A stretch of DNA of 64,000 nt. Source: Turritopsis dohrnii. Lineage: Eukaryota; Cnidaria; Hydrozoa; Anthoathecata; Oceaniidae. Position 1 is the first letter of the stretch. Every line of letters starts with the position of its first letter. The notes under the pieces were generated by a model. The model was not told the origin of the DNA and did not search any database. It saw only the letters and a list, made by a program, of their open reading frames with translations. Where the stretch lies: contig BQMF02000039.1 in NCBI GenBank assembly GCA_027922465.2, forward strand, positions 558,001-622,000, written 5' to 3'. Position numbers and translations under genes: made by a program. This document shows positions 1-11,462 of this stretch, piece by piece.

Positions 1-1100
1 CAAAATTAAATCCAAAAAGAGCTGAAAACCTATTACACATATTATACATTGATTATAAATCACTTTTTTAACGAAAAGATCAATTGTGTAGAAAAAAATG
101 TTTATAGGGCAAACAGACTAGTCTATACTCTCCCCTATTGCATAACCTAAATGGGAAAAAAACTTTACAAAAAACTAAACTTTACAACAAAAAATATTTT
201 TCCAATCTCTTGCTTGTAACACCTGTAAACTGAACATGATAGATTTTTCAGTTTCCTATAATATGAAAGATGGTAAAAAGAATGTTGCTGTCAAAATTAT
301 ATAATTTGTTTTACCTGATGATGTAGAAACCTCTACGAAAAGCTTCGTTAAGAAAATATATATTTTTAAAAAATGTTCTGAATGTTGTCTATCTTGCTTA
401 ATGGCGAATATTTCAATTTCAAAGTTAAGTAGATATACCATTTACTAATGTAAATCTATATACTTGGTAAGTACACAAACAACAGAATAGTTTTAAGTTT
501 CAAAGCTTTAGATACAGATGTAATAGATACTACAGACCATTCTTAATTTATAAAAGAAACAGATTTACTTTTATAGCATAGAAAATTTATGTTTTTAATT
601 CACTCTTGAGCATAAATGATTTTAACACAGAATTTTATTTTATTGTAGCTTCACTTGTTTGTTTTTGTTATTTAATTTGATCTTTAAAAGTAACAAGGCT
701 TGAAAGTGAAGATAATTTTTGAAGAAACAATTTTTAGAAAGAACAAGATGACCTCGAAAAATGAATTGCCATATTCTCCCACCTTTTCGCCTTTTCAGTG
801 AGTCGCATAGGCAGCCCCAAGCAGCCTGCAATATACATACTCATTAAGATGACTTATTAGTGATGTTCAAAAGTCAAAAAAGTTGATAACAATAAGATCG
901 AGGGTGTTTTTACCATACTTGGGATTTCTTGACATAAGCAAACAACAGTGTTCTGTAGCATTTGGAGATCTACACATCACTTTAGAACCATCAAAAACTT
1001 CCCATCATCCTTGACCATACACACTCATGGTTTAGTCTTATGAATCAGGTTTCCTGGACATTTATGTCATTAGACCAATTATGTAGCCCTTTCATCAAAT
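1..1100. other. intergenic, no gene recognised
   Basis: AT-rich sequence with only short, low-complexity open frames. I see no conserved protein, RNA gene or clear repeat boundary here. The last part may belong to the decayed retroelement that becomes recognisable from about 1130. Confidence 0.5.
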
Positions 1101-1129
1101 CAAACAAGTTACTTTAGAATGAGATAATG

Positions 1130-1510
1130 ATCTTATATATAACATTTTTACTGTCTGTGGTGCACCAGACAAAATCAGCACCAATGGTGGCTTCAATTTA
1201 TTGCAACACAATCCCACCACTTTCTCTGAGCTTACCCACAATCCCATGGCTGAGCAGAATCAGCAGTAAAAAAATCACAGTAGCACTCAATGGTTGCCTT
1301 GACACGGTACTACTTTGACTGCATAATATTGAGTCAAATATTTTTAAAAAGTTTTATATTGCAACATTATCACTTTGAATTTCCAGTAGAAGAACCATGT
1401 TATGGAATTTGAAATAAATAAGATATTTTTATTTATTCAAACACTGATGGAAAGACAACGGGGTTTTCCATGAGAGGTGCAATGGCATATGTCAACACAC
1501 ATGCAGATCT
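1130..1510 (+). pseudogene. decayed retrotransposon integrase fragment
   Basis: Reading between frames gives CGAPDKISTNGGFN, followed after a frame change by a piece resembling YPQSHG-AESAVKK. This is the order seen in integrase cores of Ty3/gypsy-like retrotransposons, where a GAP-x-ISTDGG strand is followed by YPQSNGRAESAVK. Stops and frameshifts interrupt every frame, so it is a fossil. A further weak match (NTDGK...RGAMAYVNT) near 1440-1490 would fit the region after the core. No LTRs were found. The assignment rests on short motifs only. Confidence 0.4.
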
Positions 1511-1693
1511 TTTGAGGACTGCAACTGCAAATGAAGTTTATATCAGAGGGGATTCAGATCATAATCTTGCATAAATTTCCGTCTGTTTTGGGCATTGGTT
1601 TTAGCCGTTCATGCAATTGGTCATGAGGTTTTGAGCGATCGTTTCGGGGGTTCTTACATTTGGTTATGGTTGTTGGTTCCTGGAGTTCGCACA

Positions 1694-2310
1694 TCTATAT
1701 ATATTAATAGCCGATTCTATCTTTGTCTCTTTGTCACGCAAAATAGTAGATGTGAGCTGTGAGAGAAATTTTATCTTTTTTTGTGTGCAACGTTAGTGGG
1801 AAACCAATGTATGCATCCCAAATCAAATCTGACCTTTTTGGCTGGAGAACCAATAGGGATAACATTTTTTTATTAATACTACTATTAATTCTATTCACAG
1901 GAACACTGTTGACTGGGCTTTGAAAACAATTTATTAACTAGAATCAAAATGATTTAACATTTTTGATAACAAGCAGCGGTGGCGTATCAGTAGCTTGTTT
2001 GGCTGGCTGGTTCAACTACTCCTCTGGCTGAACACAAATAGTACTGGCTGCCAATAGGGAAAACAGACATTTTTTTGGGTTCTTGCAATACAGGTGATGG
2101 GGTGACAAAAAAAGTTGGGCCTAATTTTTTGGGAGGATATGTCTGTGACATCATCAAAATCTTTTACTGACTATATCTATGTAACGGTTGCTGTAGCAAA
2201 ACGACAACATAATTTTTTGATCAGTGTTTTGGATACACTTTCCGTTGCCAATTTCTAAATTTAATTTTTTGGGACTGAATATGGGCAGCAAGCACTAAGA
2301 CAGTAAGTAT
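1694..2310 (+). mobile_element. degraded non-autonomous Helitron
   Basis: The element starts A|TCTATATATATTAATAGCC at 1694, the same 5' end as the better-preserved copy at 27341. It shares the CACGCAAAAT-GTAGAT, ACCAATAGG and GATGGGGTGAC blocks seen in other copies in this window. The 3' hairpin is decayed (ATATGGGCAGCAAGCAC near 2280), so the right end is approximate. No coding capacity. Confidence 0.5.
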
Positions 2311-3550
2311 AGCTTAAATCTCTCAAGAAACTGCAAGCATGAGTTCCTTAAAATTAAATGTGTGATAACTAGCATGTATATATGTTATTTTTTTCACGGA
2401 ACAGCCTGGAAAAGCTTTAAAAATAACATTCTAGTACGAAAACTTTGCAAAATCAAAATTGTTCGCTGAGTATATAAATAAAACTCAAACTTAACCATAT
2501 TGAGAATGCCATATAGTATATAATTGTTAAAATAAAATCAATATTATTTTAATATTTATGAGTATGTTGACCGCCTTTAAAGTCGCACAACATTACTCAG
2601 CCTTTCCTATTCGCGTCGGCATTCTGCAAATGCAACGCAATGCCAACTGCAATGCCGACGTATTTGGCGAAATTGTAAAGTTACGTCGGAAATATTTTTG
2701 CCAATGTAACTAATTTTGAACCAAGTAATTTCTTTGGCCTCATCTTGATGTCCGCTTGTCTCAACCAATTACACAACTTGTCAACCATCTTATTTGAGGC
2801 TGTTTTAAGTATGACTTACACGGAATGGGTATAAGGCCTGATTTACACGTGAGTACGGAAACTTGTGTCTACTCTATAGACAGACGATCTTATTGTCTGT
2901 TTAGAAATCGAATCAGGAAAAATTGACATGGGAAGGAAAGGAAGAAACTTTGAGATTATTTCTTTGATAGATTTTCAATGGAAATTTACTTCAGGGATTT
3001 CAGGGAAATTTACGTCAGGGATTTTCCCAAGCACTTTTGGTTACTACCGTCTCTCGTAAAGAAGATTGAGTTTTACAGTCTAGGAAGCTCTGAAATTTTA
3101 GAGATTTCAAACACCACAAACAGGCCTTGTCATGAGAGGCATACATAGGGAGTTGGAAACTAAGATGTTTTTTATTTCATTGAATAACATGAAAACGGGT
3201 CCTATTGGTACCACTTTCATTTTCATATTCTTTCGTAAGGTGAAGAAATGTGTATAGCAAAGGAACTTTCAAAATTACCTTAGCAACAGTGGCCGTTCTC
3301 CCTAGCAACGGGACATTTGGTGAATAATGGCCTAATTACTCTCTCAGAACATGTTTTTAAATACTACGCATTAAAAAATGTTTAATTGACAATGATTGAG
3401 TTTCTAACTCAATTCAAGATTGAGTTTGCTACTTTTCGTGAATTGAAAGGATTTCAAATTTCTGACGTAAATTCTACGTCGTATAATGGATTTTACGTGT
3501 TTTGTGTCAGCAATTTTTTGCCAAGGTAAACGAATCTGAATTAGAAAGGC
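2311..3550. other. intergenic, no gene recognised
   Basis: AT-rich sequence. Short inverted CGTCGG/CCGACG pieces occur around 2615-2690 (GCGTCGGCATT... and ...GCCGACG). I could not delimit an element or a gene. Confidence 0.45.
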
Positions 3551-3551
3551 T

Positions 3552-3804
3552 GTTACTGATGCTCTTTCCATGAAACTTTGTAGGGCTAATGTTGCCCTCT
3601 GTAAAATCCCCCACTTTGTTCCTCATTTCGTTCTTCTTTCTATTTATCATGCTATCTTCTCATCTGACTTACTTCTTATGCTATGGTTGCCAGGTCTGGG
3701 CTCAACAAGAATCTTCTATCACTAAATGCATCCTCCTACTTCAGAAATCTGCTGACTGTATTATCACATTCTGTCCTCATCTCACCCCTTCCAAACCTTA
3801 TTGA
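3552..3804 (+). pseudogene. LINE reverse transcriptase fragment
   Basis: From 3552 one frame reads SMKLCRANVALCKIPHFVP then LLSIYHAIFSS. This is the 'LSRANGILSKLRHYVP...LYYAIFHSHL' segment found late in reverse transcriptases of Jockey/CR1-like LINEs. After a frameshift the next frame gives YGCQVWAQ followed by ILLLQKSA, matching the YGCQVWG...LQKKALRII block that normally follows. The order is correct and the frame is broken, so this is a dead, 5'-truncated copy. The 71-codon open frame from 3589 is only part of it. Confidence 0.6.
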
Positions 3805-5447
3805 TCAGCAATCAATTGAACAAAAAAAAGAGCATGAAGTACACTTGCAAAATAGTTAACAGCCAAGATAACGGCAGATTTATTAGGGATGAATACAAAA
3901 GCATACAATTCCTTCAAATACTTCGGAGAAAGGATAAGACACAACTGGCACTTTGGTGGGGTACATAATATTATAATAACAAAAATATAGCTAACTGCAT
4001 TTGAAATTTTCAGTGAATTTTCTAAAAAATTTCCCCACTGCAACTACATCATCAGTAGTTACTTAAAAGTTTGGAAGGAAATCACATTCGATATATTTCT
4101 AACCTACAAAACGAAAACATTTTAGACAATCCAATATGAAAATCTGATGCAAAGAAAATTTTCCCACATAAATCTTGGTTTCATTTATCAACCATATTTA
4201 CTCCTCAAATTCCACACATTATTCGAGTTCGGGGCATGAACTAATGTGTCAATAAGATGAACAACGCTCTCCTCCAATTTGCTCTCCACCAAAACCACCC
4301 ACATCCACCACACCGCAGCAATTTTTCCCGTGTATAAGATAGCGTAAGCCTTAACTAGGAGTTCGATAACAGCAGTTGATCCACTCAACATCAGTTAGGC
4401 CATGAATATACCACTTCCTGTCGTATATTAAGTTTACGATATATGTTGCTATCATAAACTCCCTTAATGCACATCATCATGCACCTTGCATTCATGCTCA
4501 GATTTCGTGAACTGTATATATCACTCAGTGTCGTCTCACGTCAATTTACTTTGATATCAGACTTTTTATAATTCTTACACTCCCATTAGCTGTCCATTAC
4601 ATCAGTTCTAGAATCATCTGCTGAAGTTCTCAAGGTAAGGATGCATTAGCAGCCAAACAAACTTAACAAATTTAATCAATTTATTTGAAAAACAATTGCC
4701 GATTTTCGAGATTTGGCCATATTGAATTTCGCCAATAACGTAACATTCGGAATTACACAGAACCACACAAGTTTCTAAATGAAAACAAACAATTTAGGAA
4801 ATATCAACATTCGTGAGTGTTGGCCTGAATTTCGTTTTCATAGACGACTAGGCTTACACAAACTGCGTATTTTCCAGTCGCATCTAATTGCCGTAACCGC
4901 CTCGGATTATAAATCAAATTTATCTGAAAGTCAACTTTAGGCCGTGACAGAAAGCTTACAAAATTCCAACTTGGTTTAGCAAGGTTTTCGTAAACCATAT
5001 CAAATGAGTTGACCAAATCCCCCAACCAGGTTTAAACCAAGTAGGTTAGCGTTATATAAGCGCACACTCATTTACCCACTATATTTACCCTTTCATTGAA
5101 TCATTAACTTATTTTCGAGCAATTTCTATGGAGTTGCACCGAAGCAAGTCACCCATCATCATCATCTGGTGGTTTCAGTCTATCGAATCAGTACTGCATG
5201 CATCTAAACAACACGATTGTTTCAAGTCAATGAGTTATTTTCCGATGTTGACATTCTGAGATTCAGGAATGAATTTAAAAGATATTTTTACCGAATTTCT
5301 GTTTAGATTGTTTTTGGAACGAACTAATGATACACGTAGGGTTTATCTAACCATAGAAATTTCTATTATCTAACGATTTAGAAATTCGTGTAAACCTTGT
5401 AAATTCTGTTTGAGCAACTGAATTTGCATCATTCATTCAAACATTAT
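3805..5447. other. intergenic, no gene recognised
   Basis: Several short open frames occur on the minus strand (about 3798-4043, 4188-4391, 4804-5025). None resembles a known family or joins to the others by convincing splice sites. The 4188-4391 stretch is somewhat richer in G+C than its surroundings, so an unrecognised exon cannot be excluded. Confidence 0.4.
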
Positions 5448-5520
5448 TGCCCCCGCAGCGAGCGTAAGCGAGCGAGGAGGCATAGTAGTTTCACGAGATA
5501 GGCGAATGTCAGTTCCGATT

Positions 5521-5577
<57 letters not shown>

Positions 5578-6443
5578 TTCCAACTTTCGTGTTGACGTTA
5601 CACGGTGGAATACAAATAATTAGCTGGCTTTGCTTTTTTTCCCGTTTCAAAGCATGGTACTGTAAGTGGAATGTTTTTTCGTATCTCTTTCCTAATTTAT
5701 TATTATATTATACTATGTTATTTAGGAAGTTCGTATGCTAAAATTGCTTAGACATTTTTCATATTACTTTTGTGTTGTTTTAGTGAAGTGAACGACTAGG
5801 ATTTTGAAGCACAGCTTGAAATCTGACATTTTGCCAACAACATTTTATTTTTGTAAATGTTTTAGCTCCAAATAATCTTTCGTTCGATAAATTTTATTCA
5901 ATGCACTGATTTTTGGCAGATCTTGCCCTTGGATTTCTGTGTATGCAAGAAAGCCTACAAATTGTCGTTCTTCGTGTTTTCCTTATTTGTCCTCCAAACC
6001 TGGTGTGATCATGATCAATAAAACGTTCTTATATTTTTTTCTTGTTTTTTATGTAAACTTTGGCTATTTCTTGTTTCGAATCAAAGTTTGAAACGCAGAT
6101 TTCTAATGGATTTTTCGCTTTAATTTTTTTTTTGAAAAAGTTTTTTTTCTTTCTTTAGGCTCTTACAGAATTTCTTTAACAAATGTTTATCTTATTATTT
6201 TGATTATAAAATACGTAACCATGGTTTCAGTTCACACATTTCTTTTGTTTGTAGCCAATACTTTCTGATATTATTTGTTAAGCCTTAACTACACTTTTTG
6301 AAAGGTATAAATTAGCATCAGTGTGACATAGGACCAAGAGATAACAAAAAGTAACAAAGTTTTCTTTGTTTTTGTTTCCGTTGTATAGCTTGCAAGGTAT
6401 AGCTTGCTGTGTGTACAAATTGGAATGCTTGAGGGCGGGGGCA
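5448..6443. repeat. possible ~1 kb element with short inverted ends
   Basis: TGCCCCCGC at 5448 and its exact reverse complement GCGGGGGCA at 6435 bracket about 1 kb. Just inside the left end is an unusual G+C-rich run (GCAGCGAGCGTAAGCGAGCG) able to fold back on itself. The inverted ends are only 9 bp and I see no target-site duplication, so this may be chance. Confidence 0.25.
5522..5578. repeat. (CAT)n trinucleotide microsatellite
   Basis: About 18 uninterrupted CAT/ATC units. No open frame of interest runs through it. Confidence 0.95.
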
Positions 6444-7276
6444 TTTTCAGCTGAAGCTACATGCTAGTTATAAGAGTTTTCACTGAAACGTCTTGCGGCC
6501 ATCGAGTTCTTCTGTGCTTACGACTTTATTTCTATTCTGGTCTGTATTCATGTATCGATAGCTACATGATGAGGATGGTAAAAGCCAGGAAGCAGGGTAA
6601 CATAAATGTTCTGACACACGTATCGGGCGGAGATTTTAGAAATTTGCTTGGATTGTTTTTCGAACATCAACACACGGTGAAATTTTGCACCCTTTTTACA
6701 ATTTTCCACTATTCTTACTAGGGTAGGGCAGCGTAGGGCGTCCATGTCGCATGTTGTTTGCAGGTTCCTTAAGGACAAAAGAGTTTATTTCACTCTCTCA
6801 TTAAGATGATCTCTTGTTAATGTCCATCTTACCTGATGGCTTTCATATGATCTAGCGAATATGATCTAGCGAATAGGCCCGCACGAGAATTAATTCGAAA
6901 CAACTGCCGACTGTTGTTACACGTAACAACGGTGCACTTACACTGAACAACCAAAAACTAAACCGATCACCTGGTCTTAAAGCACACTTTTACAATTTCA
7001 CTTGTAATATCTGATAAGCAAACACAAATGATCGGGGGTAAATAAAAACAACAAGACATCCTGAAAATTCGACTATAATTTGACAACACTATGATACAAG
7101 TTCCAGATCAACTCTTACTGTAGTATGCTTGGTGCTAAAACAAACAAATTAACAAAGAATAATTGAAGAGTAAACAAAGCAGAAATGGTTCGCAGAAAGA
7201 AACTTCCCCAAAATCAAAAAAAAGAAATCATTCCAAAACAAAAAAAAAACAAACAAAGATGATCGATGAAATTGGT
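6444..7276. other. intergenic, probable 3' flank of ATP5ME
   Basis: This segment lies downstream of the minus-strand ATP5ME stop. A TTTATT at 6784 would be an AATAAA on the minus strand. Two overlapping short open frames near 6461-6778 on opposite strands show no family resemblance. Confidence 0.4.
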
Positions 7277-8092
7277 CTAACCATTTTCTTCTTCTCTCTT
7301 TTTGGCTGCCTTCAGTTCTGCGGCTTCCTTATCCTTCTTCTCTTGAATCGCTATATCCTCTCTTCGACGCTTTGTTATTGTCCCTTAAATAACAAAAAAC
7401 GTCCTTGAAACACAAAGAAATACTAACAAAGATTCTTATATTTTTATACATCAGAATCACTACAATAGTTACTTTCACATTTGACATTGCCAATTTTAAA
7501 TTTGATGGTTTTAAAAGAAAAAACTTTGGCAAATTTGGAAAAGAAACGCTTTGTATTCTAACAACTGACTGGCAAAGAAAAGCTTTGCAAGATTTGATGT
7601 ACGAAACTTAAAGTATTTTGCAAAATTAGTCCAAATAAAGCTCAAACTTGGGTCAAAGATAGAGCTAAATTTCTATTTTGTGATGAAATTGTGAAAAATG
7701 TTTACACTGAATTCCGTCGTGGCGTGGGAAAGTGCTTCCGTATTGCTTTTGTTGGCTCCTCCGTTCCGTTTTTTTGCTCAAATGATGCACGAACGTAAAG
7801 CAATAAGCACAGATGGAGATTGATCAGAGAAAAATTACACGAAGAAAAAAATCTTGAAAAAATGGTTGACGTCATTTGTGAACAATCCCTAATTCAAACA
7901 CGACAAATAATTGTACGTACGTACAAATTTTCATGAAAATTGTTTGAAAATAGTTGACCATGGTTTTGAATTTTAAATATATCCTCACTATAATAAGATT
8001 GAATAAAGAAAAACAATAAATAACATAGTTTCCTCACGGTTATGTATTGATCCATATGTGACACCCACTAACAAAGCAGACCAACGAGCACC
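7277..8092 (-). CDS. ATP5ME: ATP synthase subunit e, mitochondrial (last two coding exons)
   Basis: Subunit e is a small inner-membrane subunit of the F1Fo ATP synthase that helps form dimers and cristae. Two minus-strand exons join in phase. Exon 8092-8038 begins GARWSALLVGVTYGSIHN, matching the family's single transmembrane segment (RYSALFLGVAYGATR...). Exon 7383-7277 gives TITKRRREDIAIQEK and then a Lys/Glu/Ala-rich helix to a TAG at 7279-7277, matching the family's basic-acidic C-terminal coiled segment. The acceptor before 8092 is TTTCTTTTCAG and the intron is 8037-7384 (GTGAGG...AAG). The visible part is 53 aa, and the family is about 70 aa. The initial exon, expected to encode a short 'M..VSPLIK'-like start, was not found upstream, so the gene is incomplete here. 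Confidence 0.8.
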
Positions 8093-9242
8093 CTGAAAAG
8101 AAAATATAATACAAAATAGGCAGGTTATTTTAATTTTCTGTGGTACAAATGAACTGGAATCCCTAAAATCAATTAGCCATCAAAAAGTAAACAGTTACGT
8201 TTTCTTTACTGAAGCATTTTTAGAAAATAAGCTATTATGAAAGGCAACTTTTGTTCACTGTCAAAACAATGGAAATATGTAGTGCAAGTCTTATATAATG
8301 TCACTTTTTCTTAGCTGGTAAAATGATAGGCGCTCTAAGTGAGAGCCCAATCAATAAAAAAAGGCAGTGGAATATAGTAATGTATTGGTAGCAATAAGGT
8401 ATATATACGGTCACAACCCTGTCAAGAAGTACGAAGTGCTGCACAGGAACTAACAGTAGTTAACAGGGAAGATATATTCGAAAAGAACATCTTCAGTAAA
8501 ATAGTCATAATAAAGACAAATCAATAACAATGTAACAAGATAATCAGACTTTAAAACTGCTAAACTGTTTAAACCAGATTTTAAAATTGCTTGATTGAAT
8601 AGCTTAATATAACAGCTTTAATATATAAAAAACGAATATAATACGAATAAAAAAGGATCAGGTTTTCAGAAGAAACTCCTTCACTTAAAATAAGCAACAA
8701 AACCTAAAAAAGACAATTTGTGAAAAAATCGCTTTGCTTACTCCATTAAAACTAATTGGTTATCAACTACCTTATTTGTAGAAATTTTTGTGCATATTTA
8801 TTTTCAGGCACAACGAAAAATATTTTTTTCTTGCGTACTAAATTCGGCGCACTGAATAAAAATGTTTATTTCGTGCGTAATTTTCGAGCAAGCCATATTT
8901 TCCAAAAAAAGAAACTTCTGAAAAATAAAATAAGAAAGTAATTTCAAGGGAATGTCCTTTTAAATTTTTTCAATTACGAAATTTATCATGGCTCGTGGGG
9001 CTATTGTTGAACTGATAGAACTGATATTAAGTTCATGTTCATCAACCAAATTATCCTGGGGTCAAAAGTGCAAAGAAATCTAGAAAAAAAAAGTATTTTC
9101 GCGGACTGCCCTTTTGCGCATAATTTTGATACTAATTTTACTAGTTAAAAACAGAGGATGCGGAAAACCAGATATAAATAATCAATCTGGCATACAAGTC
9201 TACAATTTACTCTTTTTCTTTTTCAACATAACAGTAATTTCA
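8093..9242. other. 5' flank or first intron of ATP5ME, nothing else recognised
   Basis: AT-rich. The missing first exon of ATP5ME should lie here or farther right, but I could not identify it. No repeats with clear ends. Confidence 0.4.
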
Positions 9243-9551
9243 TACAGTTGATGCTCTCTTATCCGAAGCTCCATAATTCGAAAAAGCTCCCGTTTACAAA
9301 CAAATTCAAATTCCCCGTCAAATTTTCTTAAGAAACTCTAATAAATGAAGCTCTATTATTCGACATTTCCTTATTGGAAAAGCTCCCGTTTACGAACAAA
9401 ATCTCATTCTCCTTGAAAGAATTTACGCTCTCTTATTCGAATTCTAGAGGGTAAAAAGACCCTAAACGGGTTCAAAATTCAAATTTCAAATGAAACTTGG
9501 TTTTCAAATTCGTAATTGTTCCATTTTGAGTGTAAAAAGGCCTTTAAAATA

Positions 9552-9750
9552 ATGGTGAAAAGAAAACGTAAAGATGTTAGTTTGGAGACAAAGTATAAAG
9601 TCTTATTGGAGCTAGGAAAAGGGAAAACTAATTCAGAAGTGTGTTAAATGTTTGATATTCCAAGTAGCATCTTGTCAACCTGGAAGTCAAGTAAAACAAT
9701 AATTATGGAAGCTTTTATTAGCATCGGAGACTTCTTTCTTAGAACTTGAG
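9552..9750 (+). pseudogene. Tigger-type transposase N-terminus remnant
   Basis: From ATG 9552 the frame reads VKRKRKDVSLETKYKVLLE, then ELGKGKTNSEV, a stop, and MFDIPSSILSTWK. This is the first helix-turn-helix (CENP-B/Psq type) that starts pogo/Tigger transposases and binds the element's ends. The in-frame TAA in the helix-turn-helix and another stop near 9749 show that it is dead. The catalytic DDE domain is absent. Confidence 0.7.
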
Positions 9751-9904
9751 CTTCTAAGGAAAAAGTCTTTGATATTGGCTTTGGAAAGTTTAAAAGAAAA
9801 CTGTCTCATCTGTCATTGGAAATTCGCTCCCTTATTCAAATTTTTTCGAAATAGAGAGACTTCCCCTTATTTGAACCGTTCCCGTTTACGAACAAATCCT
9901 CATT

Positions 9905-10655
9905 CCCCTTGAAATTCAAACAAGATGTCCTTACCGGCAGAAAGATTTCTGCAAAATCTGTTGAAGCAAGCATGAAAAATGAAAAATAAAAAATGTCGGT
10001 GAAAGGTCGGTGGTTCGAGCCCATTTAGATCTTGCCACATTTTCTGCAGAGTGAACTAGCCAACTGCGCCACAAAACTACATGTATATCTGTATGTAAAA
10101 ACCGCTACGTTTAAACAGTAAGAAAAAAACGGAGGAGAAAAAACAATAAGCCGGTTGTAATGTATTTCTTGCTTTCGCAGAAACCAAAATCGAAATATTT
10201 TATGACTTTAAAACTCAAAAAATACTTCGGAAGATCTAGGTGGGGTCGAACCACCGACCCTTCGGTTAACAGTTGACTGTACTAACCAACTGTGCCATGG
10301 AAGCCATACCCATAAGTATAGATGTAAATATATATAGCTCTTTTGACTCTTCTGTTCACAAAACGTTGAGAACTTCTTTTTAGTTAGAAAATCCTTTTTC
10401 ACAGTCCAAGATAACTATTAGTTTCTTCTATAAATTTTATTTTTTTACCTTAAAATATGTTTTAGGTCTTAAAATATATTTAATATTGATCAAAGAAACT
10501 TTTGTAAATCTTTCGCTGACATGCAATGCACGGTGCTTTGGTTTCATGTAAATGCATGCACAAGATTTCAAAAAACCGCTAGGTTTAGACAGTAAGAAAA
10601 AAACAAAAAAAACAAAGCCGGTTGTAATAGATTTCTTGCTTTTGCAGAAATCTAA
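9905..10655 (-). repeat. composite repeat family with tRNA-like core
   Basis: Read on the minus strand this begins AGATTTCTGCAAAAGCAAG and passes through a block containing AAACCTAGCGGTTTTTTG. It then holds a tRNA-like segment, a second partial copy of the same blocks, and ends with CAGATTTTGCAGAAATC followed by a short hairpin and CATCTTGTTTGAATT. The same parts recur on the plus strand at 44344-46885 and at 51102-53527. The ends share an inverted AGATTTCTGCAAAA. Class uncertain: SINE-like internal promoter, DNA-transposon-like ends. Confidence 0.6.
10228..10306 (-). repeat. tRNA-Asn-like sequence (SINE-type), not a functional tRNA
   Basis: On the minus strand: GGCTTCCATGGCACAGTTGG (A-box-like), anticodon-arm region CAACTGTTAACCGAAGG with a GTT anticodon, and B-box GGTTCGACCCC. 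This layout is that of tRNA-Asn. The acceptor ends do not pair well (GGCTTCC / AGATCTTCC), and the sequence sits inside a dispersed repeat with relatives near 46614-46675 (+) and 9985-10075. A repeat-borne RNA polymerase III promoter is more likely than a working tRNA gene. Confidence 0.6.
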
Positions 10656-10674
10656 TTAGGGAGCGTCAACTGTA

Positions 10675-11460
10675 ATTTCATAGATTAATGGAAGCCCACT
10701 ACACTACGCTATACTAAATCTAAAGTAATTTCATAGTGTAGTAAAAGCACAGCACAGTAACACTGCAAATAAGGTACATCTGCACAGAATGGCGAAAAAG
10801 GACCTGCTTCCTGAAAGGTATCTCTTATTACAGGACATGTAATAACAGGGGAAAATTACTGGGAGATATCAATGGCATTTTTACGATTTTTTATGCTTTT
10901 AGGCCAATTTTATTCTTTTATTTAAGACAACAGGCAATTTCTTCCATTTTCTTTGGAATTTTTTATGAGCTCTGTACACACTAACAGATGTGAATGAACC
11001 TTCACAGTTGCAGTGTTTTTTCTAGATGTGTGGAACAAGAAAATTTGTTCACTACATCAATGATCACAGGACACCACAGTGTAAAAAGAAAAAAAATATT
11101 CTATATATTCTATATACTCACAACAAAATGGTTTTCAAGTGAAAGCAGTCATTTAGTGATAACAAAAAAAAAAAGCTCGTATGTACTATCTTGCACAAAA
11201 TCTGGAAGCTAAGTATGGAATGATCTATTAATTTCTCTTTGGACTAATGCTTTTCATTCTCAAAATCCTCAGTGAAAAGACCATATGTGAGAAATATGAA
11301 TCAGTGTGAAGAGTGAAATTAATGATCTGGAAAAGTACTGCAACGTAAACCTAGCATAAAAATCCAAGCTTGCTTTAAATCATTCCTGAATTAAAATTGA
11401 ACAAAAAAGATCCAAAGTAAAGCTATAGAGCAAGTGTGTTTATTCATTTGACTATCAACT
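10675..11460. other. intergenic, no gene recognised
   Basis: AT-rich, with short open frames only. Nothing assignable. Confidence 0.45.
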
Positions 11461-11462
11461 GT

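Larger units (their letters stand above)
9245..10672 (+). mobile_element. Tigger/pogo-like DNA transposon, interrupted
   Basis: The left end is TA|CAGTTGATGCTCTCTTAT at 9245. The right end, read inward, is CAGTTGACGCTCCCTAAT, ending at 10672 and followed by TA. This is a Tc1/mariner-superfamily arrangement with TA duplication. Subterminal repeats (CGAAGCTCC, AAAAGCTCCCGTTTAC) recur several times inside. It carries a broken transposase start at 9552 and is split by a composite repeat at about 9905-10655. Confidence 0.65.

Noticed and set aside
1127..1318. 63-codon open frame as a small secreted protein gene
   Set aside because: It is a shadow frame over a decayed integrase whose motifs lie in other frames.
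7163..7408. 81-codon plus-strand frame with lysine-rich start and hydrophobic end
   Set aside because: It is antisense to the ATP5ME last exon, and the hydrophobic part is the complement of the Lys/Glu-rich helix.
10228..10306. functional tRNA-Asn gene
   Set aside because: The acceptor stem does not pair and the sequence is embedded in a dispersed repeat with diverged copies.
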